A DNA stretch of 64,000 nt, taken from NCBI RefSeq assembly GCF_000428045.1, contig NZ_ATZE01000004.1, positions 62,001 to 126,000 on the forward strand. The letters run 5' to 3'. The translations under genes were made by a program, and so were the position numbers. The DNA is from Sedimenticola selenatireducens DSM 17993. Lineage in GTDB: Bacteria > Pseudomonadota > Gammaproteobacteria > Chromatiales > Chromatiaceae. Position 1 is the first letter of the stretch, and every line of letters starts with the position of its first letter. This document shows, piece by piece, positions 1-10,597 of this stretch. The notes beneath the pieces were generated by a model. It was not told the DNA's origin. It saw nothing but the letters and a program-made list of their open reading frames with translations, and did no database searches.

Positions 1-704
1 TTTGCCTGGCGTGCATGGTTTTTTCCCGGCGTGATCATGCTCGGTTTCAGCAGCGCGTGTTCCAGTACCACGTGATGCCGGTGCAGCGCGTGAAACAGGG
101 CATGCAGCACCGCCTCGCTCACTTCCGCACAGCGAGCGATGCCGTGGTCGCCATCCATTAATACTTCCGGCTCGACGATGGGTACGATGCCCTGTGCCTG
201 ACAGATGGCGGCATAGCGGGCCAGCATCTCGGCATTGGCCTCGATCGCCAGTCGGCTCGGTGTGCTGTCCGAAATATGATAGACATTGCGCCACTTGGCG
301 AAACGTGCCCCCTGTGCCTTATAGCCCTCCAGTCGCTGACCCAGGCCATCCAGACCCTGGGTGATCTCATCACCTGGCGCATTGGCCAGCGGTCCCTTGC
401 CCTTGTCGACCTTGATGCCTGGCACCACGCCTTGTCGTGTGGCCAGCTCCGGCAGCAGTGTGCCGTCATCCGCGCGTTGTTCCAGGGTCTCCTCGAACAG
501 GATGATGCCACTGATATAATCACCCAGATTGGCTGTCTCCAGGATCAGGCTTCGGTATCGGCGGCGCTGCTCCTCGGTGGATTCAACCCCGATAGCATCG
601 AAACGTTTGGCGATGGTCGGGCTACTCTCATCGGCCGCAAGAATGCCTTTGCCTTTCTGTACCAACAGCTCGATGGTTGCCTGAAGCTGGTCCTGGATAT
701 TCAT
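1..704 (-). CDS. Class I fructose-bisphosphate aldolase, C-terminus cut by window edge
   Basis: Catalyses reversible cleavage of fructose 1,6-bisphosphate to dihydroxyacetone phosphate and glyceraldehyde 3-phosphate in glycolysis, gluconeogenesis or Calvin-cycle regeneration. The frame opens at the ATG at 704 and stays open for 234 codons to the left edge, so the C-terminus is missing. Visible motifs are those of the animal/plant-type class I enzyme: GKGILAADES at residues 18-27, PGIKVDKG, TQGLDGLGQR, FAKWR, and LLKPSMITPG, in which K220 is by family knowledge the Schiff-base lysine. A class II (metal-dependent) aldolase is excluded by these motifs. It is transcribed away from the aminotransferase at 868; the 163-bp space between them must hold both promoters. 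Confidence 0.93.
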   Translation of the reverse strand, partial: MNIQDQLQATIELLVQKGKGILAADESSPTIAKRFDAIGVESTEEQRRRYRSLILETANLGDYISGIILFEETLEQRADDGTLLPELATRQGVVPGIKVDKGKGPLANAPGDEITQGLDGLGQRLEGYKAQGARFAKWRNVYHISDSTPSRLAIEANAEMLARYAAICQAQGIVPIVEPEVLMDGDHGIARCAEVSEAVLHALFHALHRHHVVLEHALLKPSMITPGKNHARQA

Positions 705-867
705 TTTCCCCACCCCCGATGCAGTCTGAACAATTTGACGATCTTCTGTGAAGTATAGACAGTGACCACCCAGGTTCCGACAAAATGGAACAGGGCGGTT
801 GGAAAATAACTAATAGAGCAACAACTGCCCTACACAGGAGTGTAGGATAGGTACAGATAAAACGGTT

Positions 868-2610
868 ATGGGTGAAATGGGAATGAAACGGCTGGAACCA
901 GACTATTTACGCAGTCAGATTATTGGTGTGGATACGCTCCTGCAGACCCCTTTCGGCGAGCGGCTGATGGTCTATGCGGACTATACCGCGTCGGGCAGGG
1001 GAGTGCGGTTTATCGAGGATTATCTGCAGCGGATTTTGCGGCTGTATGCCAACAGCCATACGGAGGACGATACCAGTGGTCGCACCACCACACAACTGCT
1101 GCATCAGGCCGAGCAGGTGATCAAACGGGCGCTTAATGCCGGGCCGGATGGACGCATCATCGCCTGCGGCACCGGCGCCACGGGTGCCATTGATCGCATG
1201 CAACAACTGGTGGGTGTAAAACTGCCTGCGGCCAGCCGCCAGGTCATGATGTCACTGTTGCAGGGCTTTGCCGGGAATGCCCAGGCTGGAGCCTTTGCCG
1301 ACTATTGCCGCGCGCACCAGCCGGTGGTGTTCGTCGGGCCCTACGAACACCACTCCAACGAGGTTTCCTGGCGCGAGAGCCTGGCGACCGTGGTGGAGGT
1401 GCGGTTGAGTGAGGACGGGGGTATCGATCTGGCGGATCTGGAAAGGTTGCTGAAACTGCCGGACTATACGGGGCGGCTGCGTATCGGCTCATTCTCCGCG
1501 GCTTCCAATGTGACCGGCATGAAGTCGCCGGTGCATGAGATAGCCGCCCTGTTACATCAGTACGATGCCCTGGCTTTTTTTGACTATGCGGCCAGTGCAC
1601 CCTATGTCGAGATCAACATGAATCCGGAACCTGATCAGGTGGGCGGGGATGCCTCACTGGATGCCGTGTTCATTTCACCCCATAAGTTTGTCGGTGGCCC
1701 CGGTGCCAGCGGCGTGCTGGTGTTCAACCGCCACTGTTACCATCCCGAATTGCCGCCCAGCGTGGCGGGTGGTGGAACGGTCGACTATGTCGGACCGGAG
1801 AGCCATGACTTCATCAAGGATATCGAAACCCGGGAGAATGCCGGTACACCGGGGATACTGCAAACCCTCAAGGCAGCCCTGGTGTTTCAGATTAAACAGG
1901 CGGTGGGGCATGAGGTGATCGAGCAGCGCGAGACGGACTATATTCGCCGGGCGCTCGACCGCTGGGGCCACCATCCCGATATCGAGATCATGGGCAATCC
2001 GGATCCGGAGCGGCGCATCGGTATCGTCTCATTCAATCTCAAAGGACCGGGTGGACGCTACTATCATCCGCGTTTCATCACCACGCTGCTGGATGATCTG
2101 TTCGGCATCCAGAGTCGGGCCGGCTGCTCCTGTGCCGGCCCCTATGGGCACAAACTGTTGGGTATCGATGATGCCCGGGCAGAGGAGTTCAGGGCGGTAA
2201 TCGCCGACGGGCACTGTGGCATTAAACCTGGTTGGTGCCGGATCGGCTTTCACTATCTGTTTGACGAGGCGGAGGTGGCCTATCTCTTGGAGGCGGTGGA
2301 GTTTGTGGCTGATTATGGTTATCGCTTTTTACCTCTATATCGGTTCGATTCCCCCACCGGCCTCTGGACTCACCGTGAGCAAGCCCAATCGGCGATCGAG
2401 TTTTCACTGGATGATGCGCTAGAAAACCCGGCTGAGCCCGAGCAATGTTTTACCGTGGAACAACGGCGTGAGCATTATGCGGCCAATCTTGCCGCGGCAC
2501 ACACCTACGCAGACGGTTTGGGTGATGCCTATCGCCATGAAGTGACTCTGGACGGGGAAGAGGGCGTCCTGCAGTTTTTTCTGCTTACCCGGGAGAGTCT
2601 GGCGGGCTAG
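868..2610 (+). CDS. Class V aminotransferase, cysteine desulfurase-like
   Basis: PLP-dependent fold-type I enzyme related to SufS/NifS cysteine desulfurases, but 580 residues against about 400-420 for SufS. The PLP lysine is K273 in SPHKFVGGPG, and a Cys pair (C420, C422) sits in RAGCSCAGPYG, where cysteine desulfurases carry the catalytic cysteine loop. The extra length is a C-terminal extension of roughly 100 residues with no recognised domain. No isc or suf genes are adjacent, so a role in Fe-S assembly cannot be read from context; the substrate is unknown. An in-frame ATG at 883 is an alternative start (MKRLEP). Confidence 0.8.
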   Translation: MGEMGMKRLEPDYLRSQIIGVDTLLQTPFGERLMVYADYTASGRGVRFIEDYLQRILRLYANSHTEDDTSGRTTTQLLHQAEQVIKRALNAGPDGRIIACGTGATGAIDRMQQLVGVKLPAASRQVMMSLLQGFAGNAQAGAFADYCRAHQPVVFVGPYEHHSNEVSWRESLATVVEVRLSEDGGIDLADLERLLKLPDYTGRLRIGSFSAASNVTGMKSPVHEIAALLHQYDALAFFDYAASAPYVEINMNPEPDQVGGDASLDAVFISPHKFVGGPGASGVLVFNRHCYHPELPPSVAGGGTVDYVGPESHDFIKDIETRENAGTPGILQTLKAALVFQIKQAVGHEVIEQRETDYIRRALDRWGHHPDIEIMGNPDPERRIGIVSFNLKGPGGRYYHPRFITTLLDDLFGIQSRAGCSCAGPYGHKLLGIDDARAEEFRAVIADGHCGIKPGWCRIGFHYLFDEAEVAYLLEAVEFVADYGYRFLPLYRFDSPTGLWTHREQAQSAIEFSLDDALENPAEPEQCFTVEQRREHYAANLAAAHTYADGLGDAYRHEVTLDGEEGVLQFFLLTRESLAG

Positions 2611-2670
2611 AACCGGGCGGGTTGCGCAGGATATGCCGATATCTTCCTCAGGCCTGGCGCAGTTCAGTTC

Positions 2671-4299
2671 TTACACCTTGAACTGTCCCATCACCTGTTT
2701 CAGTTCTGATGCCAGTCCCGAGAGCTGCTTGCTGGTCTGGGCGATCTGTTCCGAGTGATCAGCCGTCTGTCCGGTGACATCACTGATGGCAGTGATATTC
2801 CGGCTGATCTCCCCGGCCACCATGCTCTGTTGCTGGGCAGCGGTGGCGATATGCTCATTCATCTGGCTGATGGTGTTGATTGACTGGGTAATCTTGTTCA
2901 GCGAATCACCGGCGTGGGCCGCCTCGGCGACACTGGTTTCCACCCGTTTCTGGCTCTGGGACATCATGTTGGCGGCATTCTGGGATTGGCGCTGCAGCCC
3001 CTCGATCATACTCTGGATCTCCTGGGTCGCCTTATGTGTGCGGGTTGCCAGGGTTCTAACCTCGTCGGCCACCACGGCGAATCCACGACCCTGTTCACCG
3101 GCTCGCGCTGCCTCGATAGCCGCATTCAGAGCCAGCAGGTTGGTCTGTTCGGCAATATTGGTAATCACCTCCACTACCTTGCCGATGCCGTCACTGTCCG
3201 ACTCCAGCTGACGGATCACATCAAACGCCTGGTTAACATCTTCGGCCAGGGTGTTGATGCAGGCGATGGCGTTGTTCACCACATTGCCCCCTTCAAGCGC
3301 TTCCGCATCGGCCTGATTGGCCGCCTCGGAGGCGTTACCGGCACTACTGGCCACTTCATTGGAGTTGGCTTCCATCTCGGTCATGGCCGTGGCTACCTGC
3401 TGACTCTCCAACTGCTGGCGCCGTACGCCTTCGATGCTCTGGGTGGTGATATCGGTGAGGTGCCCGGACTCCTCGGCCAGTTTCAGGGTGGAGGTATTGA
3501 CCTGATTGATGATGGAGCCGAACTTTTCCATCATCAGGTTGATGGCAAGCGCCAGCCGGCTGAGTTCGTCATTGGACTTAACCTCGGCCCGCAGGCTGAG
3601 ATCGGATTGCTGCTCGATGGCGCGAACCACATCGGTGACCCGCCGCAAGCGCGAAACTACCAGTTTTTTCAGGATGAAACTGATGATCAAGAGCCCGGCA
3701 ATCAAAAGTCCGGAGTTGAGTCCGATATTCATCCACAGTTCTTTTAGTACCGTATTGTCAAGATTCTTCAGCGAGTAATCCACCCGCACGGCACCCAGCA
3801 CTTCACCTTCGGGTACCTGATGGCAGAGCAGGCAGTTGGTGCCACGATAATCCTTTTGCGCACGCATCGGCATGATGACGGTCAGCACGCGTCCGCTCTC
3901 GTCTTTATAAAGGGAGTCGATTTTTTCACCTGCCAGGGCACGTTTATCCAGTTCATCCTTGATGGTGTTCTGTTCGGTGCCGGCACCGAAAACCTTGATG
4001 ATCCCCTCGCCGCGTATAATGCGGGCATCCAGCACCTCTTCGCGTGCAGTCACCTTCTTTCGGGAGATCTCCTTGTTGGCCATGCCGCCGGTCAGCATCA
4101 GGGTGTTGACGTTGTCGAAGTAGGAATCAGCCAGGGTTTCGGTCTGGTCCATGACCAGATGCTCCACCAGGTTACGCTGACTGTTAAACTGGTAAAGGGC
4201 GGAGACCACCAGGATCAGCAGAAACAGCACAATCAGGGCAAGGTCAATCTTGGTGCTGATGGAGAGACCACTGGCAGAGGCTTTACTGGCTTGTTTCAT
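2671..4299 (-). CDS. Methyl-accepting chemotaxis protein with CxxCH heme-type sensor domain
   Basis: Transmembrane chemoreceptor of 542 residues. Order: short cytoplasmic N-terminus, TM1 about 18-36, periplasmic sensor about 37-190, TM2 about 192-211, HAMP, then a long coiled-coil signalling domain with the conserved hairpin tip ([31 protein letters not shown], here split across two strands of the text as [18 protein letters not shown] and [13 protein letters not shown]). The sensor contains CLLCH at 156-160, a c-type heme attachment motif placed on the periplasmic side, so it could be a redox or gas sensor of the kind known from Geobacter heme-c chemoreceptors. It would signal through CheA/CheW, which are not in the window. 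A candidate FNR/Anr site lies about 140 bp upstream of the start. Confidence 0.92.
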   Translation of the reverse strand: MKQASKASASGLSISTKIDLALIVLFLLILVVSALYQFNSQRNLVEHLVMDQTETLADSYFDNVNTLMLTGGMANKEISRKKVTAREEVLDARIIRGEGIIKVFGAGTEQNTIKDELDKRALAGEKIDSLYKDESGRVLTVIMPMRAQKDYRGTNCLLCHQVPEGEVLGAVRVDYSLKNLDNTVLKELWMNIGLNSGLLIAGLLIISFILKKLVVSRLRRVTDVVRAIEQQSDLSLRAEVKSNDELSRLALAINLMMEKFGSIINQVNTSTLKLAEESGHLTDITTQSIEGVRRQQLESQQVATAMTEMEANSNEVASSAGNASEAANQADAEALEGGNVVNNAIACINTLAEDVNQAFDVIRQLESDSDGIGKVVEVITNIAEQTNLLALNAAIEAARAGEQGRGFAVVADEVRTLATRTHKATQEIQSMIEGLQRQSQNAANMMSQSQKRVETSVAEAAHAGDSLNKITQSINTISQMNEHIATAAQQQSMVAGEISRNITAISDVTGQTADHSEQIAQTSKQLSGLASELKQVMGQFKV

Positions 4300-4435
4300 T
4301 TACAGATCCCCGGGTATGTCGGATTGTGTCAGTCACTGTCTCGATAATGAGAAGGTTGATTCGATGATTTTTCCTCTCTTTATTGCGACTTGCCGGATCG
4401 TTTCTTTAGGTATTTCCCTACATTTCACCCAAAAA

Positions 4436-4449
4436 ATGATCTGGATCAA
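4436..4449. promoter_or_regulatory. Candidate FNR/Anr-type operator
   Basis: ATGATCTGGATCAA matches the TTGAT-N4-ATCAA consensus in nine of ten half-site positions. It lies in the 244-bp divergent space between the heme-type chemoreceptor (about 140 bp from its start) and hrpA (about 100 bp from its GTG). Oxygen-dependent control of the chemoreceptor would fit its heme motif. Based on pattern only. Confidence 0.4.
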
Positions 4450-4543
4450 TATCTCCGGGCAGGACGGATCCTGTATGGGGGATGTGTGTTCAATCAGTAC
4501 AAATCTGTAAAATAGCCGCTCTTCTGCTAAACGGACTGCTGTT

Positions 4544-7500
4544 GTGAAGGTTGAGTCGACAATCCCCGCGCTTGAATTACTGGATAGCTGCCTGATTCAG
4601 GATCGCCATCCATTGCGCAAGCGAATCAGAACCTTGCACAGGAAGCAGCGTGAAGGAAAAACCCTGGATTCCGATCTGGCGCACCTGTGGCCAAGGCTTG
4701 AACAGTCCCGGAAGGCGGTGGAGCAGCGGCGACAGCTTCGGCCTGAACCCCGCTTTCCGGCGGACCTGCCGATTAGTGAACGACAGGTGGAGATTGCCGA
4801 CCTGATCGCGCAAAACCAGGTAATCATTCTGTGTGGAGAAACCGGTTCAGGGAAATCCACCCAGTTGCCGAAGATCTGCCTGGGCCTGGGGCGCGGGATA
4901 TTCGGGCGGATCGGCCACACCCAGCCACGGCGTATCGCGGCCCGTGCGCTTGCCGCCCGCATCTCCGAGGAACTGGGCAGGGAACTGGGGGATTCGGTCG
5001 GCTACAAGGTGCGGTTCCATGACCGGGTGGGCCCCAATAGCCACATCAAGCTGATGACTGATGGCATGTTGCTGGCGGAGATCCAGCAGGACCGCTATCT
5101 GAATGAGTATGACACCCTGATTATCGATGAGGCCCATGAGCGCAGCCTGAATATCGATTTTCTTCTGGGTTATCTGAAAGAGCTGCTGCCGAAACGGCGT
5201 GATCTGAAGCTGATTATTACCTCGGCGACCATTGACCCCGAGCGCTTTTCCAAACATTTCTGGGATGCCCCTATCATTAACGTCAGCGGCCGCACCTTCC
5301 CGGTGGAAGTGCGCTATCGACCACCCCAGGAGGAGAGCGGCGGTGAACGGGACGATGCCGTACAGCAGGCAATCCTGTCAGCGGTGGATGAACTGTCGCG
5401 TATCGACCGGGGGGATATCCTGGTGTTTCTCAGCGGCGAGCGTGAAATCCGCGAGACTGCGGAAAATCTGCGCAAGCACAAACTGCCCCTGACCGAGGTG
5501 CTGCCACTGTATGCCCGGCTTGGACCTGCCGAGCAGGCACGGGTGTTCAGGAGTGGAGGTAAACGGCGCATTATTCTCGCCACCAATGTCGCGGAAACTT
5601 CGCTCACCGTCCCCGGAATTCGCTATGTCATCGACGCGGGCTATGCCCGCATCAGCCGCTACAGCCACCGCAGCAAGGTGCAGCGCTTGCCGGTGGAGCG
5701 CATCGCACGGGCCAGTGCCGACCAGCGCAAGGGACGCTGCGGCCGGGTCGCTGCCGGTATCTGTATCCGGCTTTATGACGAGGAGGACTTTGCTGCCCGT
5801 GCGGAATTTACCGAGCCGGAGATTCAGCGCACCAACCTGGCCTCGGTAATCCTGCAGATGAAACTGCTTGGCTTCGGCAATATCGAACAGTTTCCCTTCG
5901 TCGATAAGCCCGACAACCGGTTGATCAGGGATGGCTACCGGGTGTTGGAGGAGATCGGGGCGATGGATGCGGATAGGCGGATAACGCCGATCGGCAGGGC
6001 ATTGTCCCGTCTGCCGGTCGATCCCCGGGTGGGGCGCATGCTGCTGGCCGCTACGGAAAATCAGTGTCTGAGTGAACTGCTGGTAATTGCTTCTGCGCTC
6101 AGCGTGCAGGATCCGCGGGAACGTCCGATGGACAAGCAGCAGGCAGCGGATGAGGCACATCGGGAATTCCGCCATGAAGAGTCGGATTTTCTCGGTACCC
6201 TCAATCTCTGGCGACATCTTGAGGAGATTCAGCACCATCTCTCCCGGCGCAAGTTCCAGGCCCATTGCCGGGGCCGGTTTCTCTCCTGGAACCGGGTGCA
6301 GGAGTGGCGCGATATCCATCATCAGTTGCGTGGGCAACTGCATGAAATGGGCTATCGGGAAAATGAAAAAGCGGCGGATTATGAGGCGATACACAAATCA
6401 CTGTTGAGCGGTCTGTTGAGTAATATCGGCATGCGCCAGGCAGGTAACAGCCGGGAATACCTGGGGGCCAGAAACAGCCATTTTTTCGTCTTTCCCGGTT
6501 CAGCCCTGTTTAAAAAACAGCCCAAATGGCTGGTGGCGGCCGAACTGGTTGAGACCAGTAAACTCTATGCAAGAACGGTTGCCGGAATTCAGCCGGAGTG
6601 GGTGGAAGCGGTCGCCGGGCACCTGGTCAAGCAGGAGTATTCCGAACCCCACTGGGAAAAGAAGCGCGGACAGGTGGCCGCCTATACCCGTATCACCCTG
6701 TTTGGCCTGCCTATTATCCCTCGACGCAAGGTCAATTATGGCCCGATCAATCCGGTCGAGGCGCGGGAGATTTTCATCCGTTCGGCCCTGGTGGATCAGG
6801 ATTTTCATACCCGGGCCCCGTTCTGGCGCCACAACCGACAGGTGATCGACTCGATTCATCTGCTGGAGGAGAAGACCCGAAGACGTGATCTGCTGGTGGA
6901 TGAGCAGACCCTGTATGACTATTACGACCAACGGATACCGGTCGGTATCTACAGTGCCGTTCAGTTTGAAAAATGGTTGCGTCAGGAAACTCGGGAGAAG
7001 CCCAAGCTGTTGCATATGCGAACGGATGACCTGATGGCCAATGCGGCCGGCGATGTGGCGGATCAGTACCCCGATACCCTGGAGATGGATGGTCTGCGGC
7101 TACCCCTGGAGTATCACTTCAACCCGGGCGACCCGACTGACGGCGTCAAGTTGAAGATTCCACAGGCGGTACTTAATCAGGTCCCTGAAGCACGCACCGA
7201 CTGGCTGGTCCCCGGGCTGTTGCGCGAGCGGATAATCGCCCTGTTGAAATCCTTGCCGAAGGCGTTGCGTAAATCATTCGTGCCGGTTCCGGATTATGCA
7301 GATGCCTGTCTTAAGGTGATGACCCCGTCGGACAAGCCGTTGATCCGTCAGTTGTCGGAACAGTTGCATAAGATGACCGGAGTCTATATCCCCGAGGATG
7401 CCTGGCAGGAGGCGGCGGTCGAAAAGCACCTGCGAATGAACTTTCAGGTGCTGGATGAAGCAGGTCGCCCGATAGCGGAAGGGCGTGATCTGCAGGCGCT

Positions 7501-8452
7501 GAAAAAGCAGCACGCCAGTCAGGGTGAGTCACGCTTCCACTCCTCCACGGAAACCGGCCTGGAACGTGAAGAGGTGACCGACTGGGACTTCGCTCCGCTG
7601 CCGAAATCAGTCATGCTGCAACGCGCCGGGATCAGACTGCCCGGTTTCCCCGCACTGGTGGAGACGGAACAGGGGCTGGCCGTGCGCGTAGTGGATTCCG
7701 AACAGCATGCCAGGGACGCCCACCGCGCTGGCGTGGGACGACTGGTGATGCTCCGGCTGGCCAAGGATATTCGCTACATTCGGCGCAATATCCCGCAGCT
7801 GCAGAAGATGCGGCTGCAGTATGCCAAGGCACCGGTGCTGTCAGATCAGGATCAGGCCGACGCGGTCGATCTGGAACAGGAGTTGGTAACGCTTATTGTG
7901 GATTTGACATTCGTTGCCGATCAGCCGGAGATCAGGGATGCCGAGTCGTTTAATGCGCGTATCAATCTATGTAAACCGCAACTGGTACCGACAGCCAACA
8001 CGGTGATCCAGCTTGCGGGTGAAATTCTCGAACAGTATCAACAGGTCGCAAAAAAGCTGGCCGCCTGTACCCAGATCAACTGGATGTCCTCCCTGGCCGA
8101 TATGCGCCAACAACTGGACCGTCTGGTATTCAAGGGTTTTTTCAGGCTGACTCCGATACAACAGTTACGCCAGATACCTCGCTACCTGGAGGCCTTGCAA
8201 CGCCGGTTGGACAAGCTCAACCACGCCGCCGCACGTGATCAGCAACTGCTGCGGGAGATGCAGACACTGTATCAGATGTGGTTGGAACGCGATCAGCGGG
8301 AGCGTAAGAGCGGCACAGTGGATGAGCGGCTGGAAGAGATCCGCTGGTCACTGGAGGAGTTGCGTGTTTCCCTGTTTGCCCAGGAACTGAAAACGGCTTA
8401 TCCGGTTTCCATAAAGCGAATAGCAAAGCGTTGGAAGGAGTTGGGCTTATAA
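4544..8452 (+). CDS. hrpA: ATP-dependent RNA helicase HrpA
   Basis: DEAH-box RNA helicase of 1302 residues, the usual HrpA length. In E. coli HrpA acts on mRNA processing and rescue of stalled ribosomes. Walker A GETGSGKS is at 98-105 and the DEAH box (IIDEAHERS) at 195-198; SAT appears as ITSATID, and the helicase C motif VI region as QRKGRCGR. The HA2/OB region follows, then the long C-terminal DUF3418 region typical of HrpA. The start is GTG at 4544, agreeing with the family N-terminus. It is followed convergently by a diguanylate cyclase with only 31 bp between the stops. Confidence 0.95.
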   Translation: MKVESTIPALELLDSCLIQDRHPLRKRIRTLHRKQREGKTLDSDLAHLWPRLEQSRKAVEQRRQLRPEPRFPADLPISERQVEIADLIAQNQVIILCGETGSGKSTQLPKICLGLGRGIFGRIGHTQPRRIAARALAARISEELGRELGDSVGYKVRFHDRVGPNSHIKLMTDGMLLAEIQQDRYLNEYDTLIIDEAHERSLNIDFLLGYLKELLPKRRDLKLIITSATIDPERFSKHFWDAPIINVSGRTFPVEVRYRPPQEESGGERDDAVQQAILSAVDELSRIDRGDILVFLSGEREIRETAENLRKHKLPLTEVLPLYARLGPAEQARVFRSGGKRRIILATNVAETSLTVPGIRYVIDAGYARISRYSHRSKVQRLPVERIARASADQRKGRCGRVAAGICIRLYDEEDFAARAEFTEPEIQRTNLASVILQMKLLGFGNIEQFPFVDKPDNRLIRDGYRVLEEIGAMDADRRITPIGRALSRLPVDPRVGRMLLAATENQCLSELLVIASALSVQDPRERPMDKQQAADEAHREFRHEESDFLGTLNLWRHLEEIQHHLSRRKFQAHCRGRFLSWNRVQEWRDIHHQLRGQLHEMGYRENEKAADYEAIHKSLLSGLLSNIGMRQAGNSREYLGARNSHFFVFPGSALFKKQPKWLVAAELVETSKLYARTVAGIQPEWVEAVAGHLVKQEYSEPHWEKKRGQVAAYTRITLFGLPIIPRRKVNYGPINPVEAREIFIRSALVDQDFHTRAPFWRHNRQVIDSIHLLEEKTRRRDLLVDEQTLYDYYDQRIPVGIYSAVQFEKWLRQETREKPKLLHMRTDDLMANAAGDVADQYPDTLEMDGLRLPLEYHFNPGDPTDGVKLKIPQAVLNQVPEARTDWLVPGLLRERIIALLKSLPKALRKSFVPVPDYADACLKVMTPSDKPLIRQLSEQLHKMTGVYIPEDAWQEAAVEKHLRMNFQVLDEAGRPIAEGRDLQALKKQHASQGESRFHSSTETGLEREEVTDWDFAPLPKSVMLQRAGIRLPGFPALVETEQGLAVRVVDSEQHARDAHRAGVGRLVMLRLAKDIRYIRRNIPQLQKMRLQYAKAPVLSDQDQADAVDLEQELVTLIVDLTFVADQPEIRDAESFNARINLCKPQLVPTANTVIQLAGEILEQYQQVAKKLAACTQINWMSSLADMRQQLDRLVFKGFFRLTPIQQLRQIPRYLEALQRRLDKLNHAAARDQQLLREMQTLYQMWLERDQRERKSGTVDERLEEIRWSLEELRVSLFAQELKTAYPVSIKRIAKRWKELGL

Positions 8453-8483
8453 AACAGCCACCGCGGGATGCCGGCAAAGACGT

Positions 8484-9893
8484 TCAGATCGGAAGAGTGG
8501 CTTGCTCTCCAATAGGCTGGTTTGACGGCGGCGATGCAAGCACCCAGTGTGTTTCCGGATCATGCTTGGCGTGATACATGGCAATGTCTGCATGGTGGAA
8601 CAGCTCGGTAAGATTTTCACCGTGAGTGGGGTAGAGTGCAATCCCGATACTGACGCCGACATTCATCTGTCGTCCTTTCCAGATAAAGGGCTCCAGCAGA
8701 CGCTCGGTCAGCTTTCTTGCGATTACGCTGATATTTTTCATGGAATTGATTTCAACCAACAGCAGTGTGAACTCGTCACCACCGGTCCTGGCGACAACAT
8801 CCTCCTGACGCAGTGTACTGCGGATTCGGTTAGCCACCTGTTCCAATACATAGTCCCCGGCAAGGTGGCCGTATGTGTCGTTGACCGGTTTGAATTTATT
8901 CAGGTCCAGAACGGCAATGGCCACCTGACCCTGATTACGTTGGGCGTGGGCCAGTGCCTGGGTAACCCGTTCATTGAACTGCAGTCGATTGGGTAATTTG
9001 GTTAACTGGTCATGCAGCGCGATATGCTTGATACGAAGATTATTGCTGTAGATGACGGTGGTCAGGATGGCCAGTAGCAGGGATATGATGATACCGGTAA
9101 CCATGATCCACAGGAGATCCTCACTGAGGATGTCGCTGTTTCCCTTCGGGATGGCGGCAAGTTGCCAGGAACCGTTGGGAAAGGTGACATCCAACAGTTC
9201 CGGGCGCTGTTCAAATAACGCGGGGTCACCAAAAAGCACCGCACCATCGGCGCCTAGTCCATCCTTTCCGCGGATGGCGACCTGGTATTTTGAGCCGGTA
9301 TCGGGCAATCCCGCGGACTCGAATACCGCATTCATGTCGATCACCATGCTGGTAATGCCCCAGTAGTCACCCGAGTCTGGTTCGGCAGAGAAGCTCGATT
9401 TGAATATCGGTGTCCGGTTGATAAAGGCCTTGCCACCCTGAACCAGGTCGACGGGACCGGCCACGACGGTCTGTCGCGTTTCGATGGCCCGTTTCACAGC
9501 CTTCCACTGGGCTGGAATTTTTCGATAGTCCAGGCCGACTGCCTTCTCATTTCCAGTTAACGGATACATGAGTTTGATTACATACCCCTCCGCTACAGCC
9601 ACATTTCGGACATAGGGATTGCTGTTCATGAGTTCGCGAGCGATCAGGTTGAATTTCGTTTGGCTGATGCCGTTTTCCGCGGTGATGATTACCGACAGGG
9701 CGCGGTTCAGGTAAATAGTGGAGTTAAAGGTGCCTTCCAGCCGGGCGCGTACGGTACTGAGATAGGTAAGGGTTTGGTTTCTACTCTCCTGTTCATGCTT
9801 TCTGGTTTGATTGATCGCGATCAGCAGCGTAATGCCTATCGAGATAATAAGGATCACCGTACCGAGGATATAAGGAGAGTAGGTTCTTTTCAT
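8484..9893 (-). CDS. CHASE-domain diguanylate cyclase
   Basis: Membrane protein of 469 residues predicted to make c-di-GMP. TM1 at about 9-27 is followed by a periplasmic CHASE-type sensor (NPYVRNVAVAEGYVI...GLDYRKIPAQWKAV region), a second TM at about 262-285, and a cytoplasmic GGDEF domain. The active-site GGDEF is at 371-375 and the product-inhibition site RQED (RxxD) precedes it by five residues, so the enzyme is probably active and feedback-inhibited. The ligand of the CHASE domain is unknown. Convergent with hrpA. Confidence 0.9.
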   Translation of the reverse strand: MKRTYSPYILGTVILIISIGITLLIAINQTRKHEQESRNQTLTYLSTVRARLEGTFNSTIYLNRALSVIITAENGISQTKFNLIARELMNSNPYVRNVAVAEGYVIKLMYPLTGNEKAVGLDYRKIPAQWKAVKRAIETRQTVVAGPVDLVQGGKAFINRTPIFKSSFSAEPDSGDYWGITSMVIDMNAVFESAGLPDTGSKYQVAIRGKDGLGADGAVLFGDPALFEQRPELLDVTFPNGSWQLAAIPKGNSDILSEDLLWIMVTGIIISLLLAILTTVIYSNNLRIKHIALHDQLTKLPNRLQFNERVTQALAHAQRNQGQVAIAVLDLNKFKPVNDTYGHLAGDYVLEQVANRIRSTLRQEDVVARTGGDEFTLLLVEINSMKNISVIARKLTERLLEPFIWKGRQMNVGVSIGIALYPTHGENLTELFHHADIAMYHAKHDPETHWVLASPPSNQPIGEQATLPI

Positions 9894-10111
9894 TCTTGAT
9901 TGTCCAAAACAACTGACTGGTCAGCCATTTATTCTATCCATGGAAAAATGCCGACCAATTGCGACAAGTTGACATGGAACCCACGGGCCCCAATATAACC
10001 GATAAGCGGCAGGATGGGAAAACACACACTGTTAATCGCATCTGGTATCGCAGCCCGGATAACTGCATACTTAAACGATTCAATGGTCCATGAATTAGGA
10101 GATTTTTTCAG

Positions 10112-10597
10112 ATGTCGCTTTGCCTTTGTGGTTCCAACAAACTTGCAGCTGACTGTTGCAGTCCCGTAATCAATGGTGAACGCAAGGCGGTCACGGCCGA
10201 GAACCTGATGCGAGCACGTTACTGTGCTTTTGCATTGGGGAGAGTTGATTTTCTCAGCAGCAGTCTGCATCCGGATCATCGTGATGATCATGACGTGGAA
10301 GCCACCAGACGCTGGGCTGAAAATTCCGAGTGGCTTGGATTGCAGATTGTGGAGAGTGAGCGGGGTGGGGAACCGGACACCGAAGGTGTCGTGGAGTTTA
10401 TCGCCAGATTTAAAGAAAAAGGGGTAATCCGCTATCACCACGAGCGCAGTAACTTCAGCAAGGTGGATGGTGAGTGGTATTTTGTTGATGGCGAATTGGT
10501 ACTGCCTGAAACCAAAATCAATGAGTCGCCAAAGATCGGCAGAAATGATCCCTGTCCTTGCGGTAGCGGAAAAAAGTTTAAGAAGTGCTGTGGCTAG
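10112..10597 (+). CDS. ychJ: YchJ family protein with SEC-C zinc motifs
   Basis: 161 residues matching the YchJ family: an N-terminal SEC-C-like cysteine motif ([13 protein letters not shown]), a central NTF2-like domain ([12 protein letters not shown]...), and a C-terminal SEC-C zinc-binding motif [19 protein letters not shown], the same tail as found in SecA. Function is unknown; metal binding through the Cys residues is family knowledge. AGGAG lies about 11 bases before the ATG. A 677-bp open frame on the opposite strand here is a shadow. Confidence 0.88.
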   Translation: MSLCLCGSNKLAADCCSPVINGERKAVTAENLMRARYCAFALGRVDFLSSSLHPDHRDDHDVEATRRWAENSEWLGLQIVESERGGEPDTEGVVEFIARFKEKGVIRYHHERSNFSKVDGEWYFVDGELVLPETKINESPKIGRNDPCPCGSGKKFKKCCG

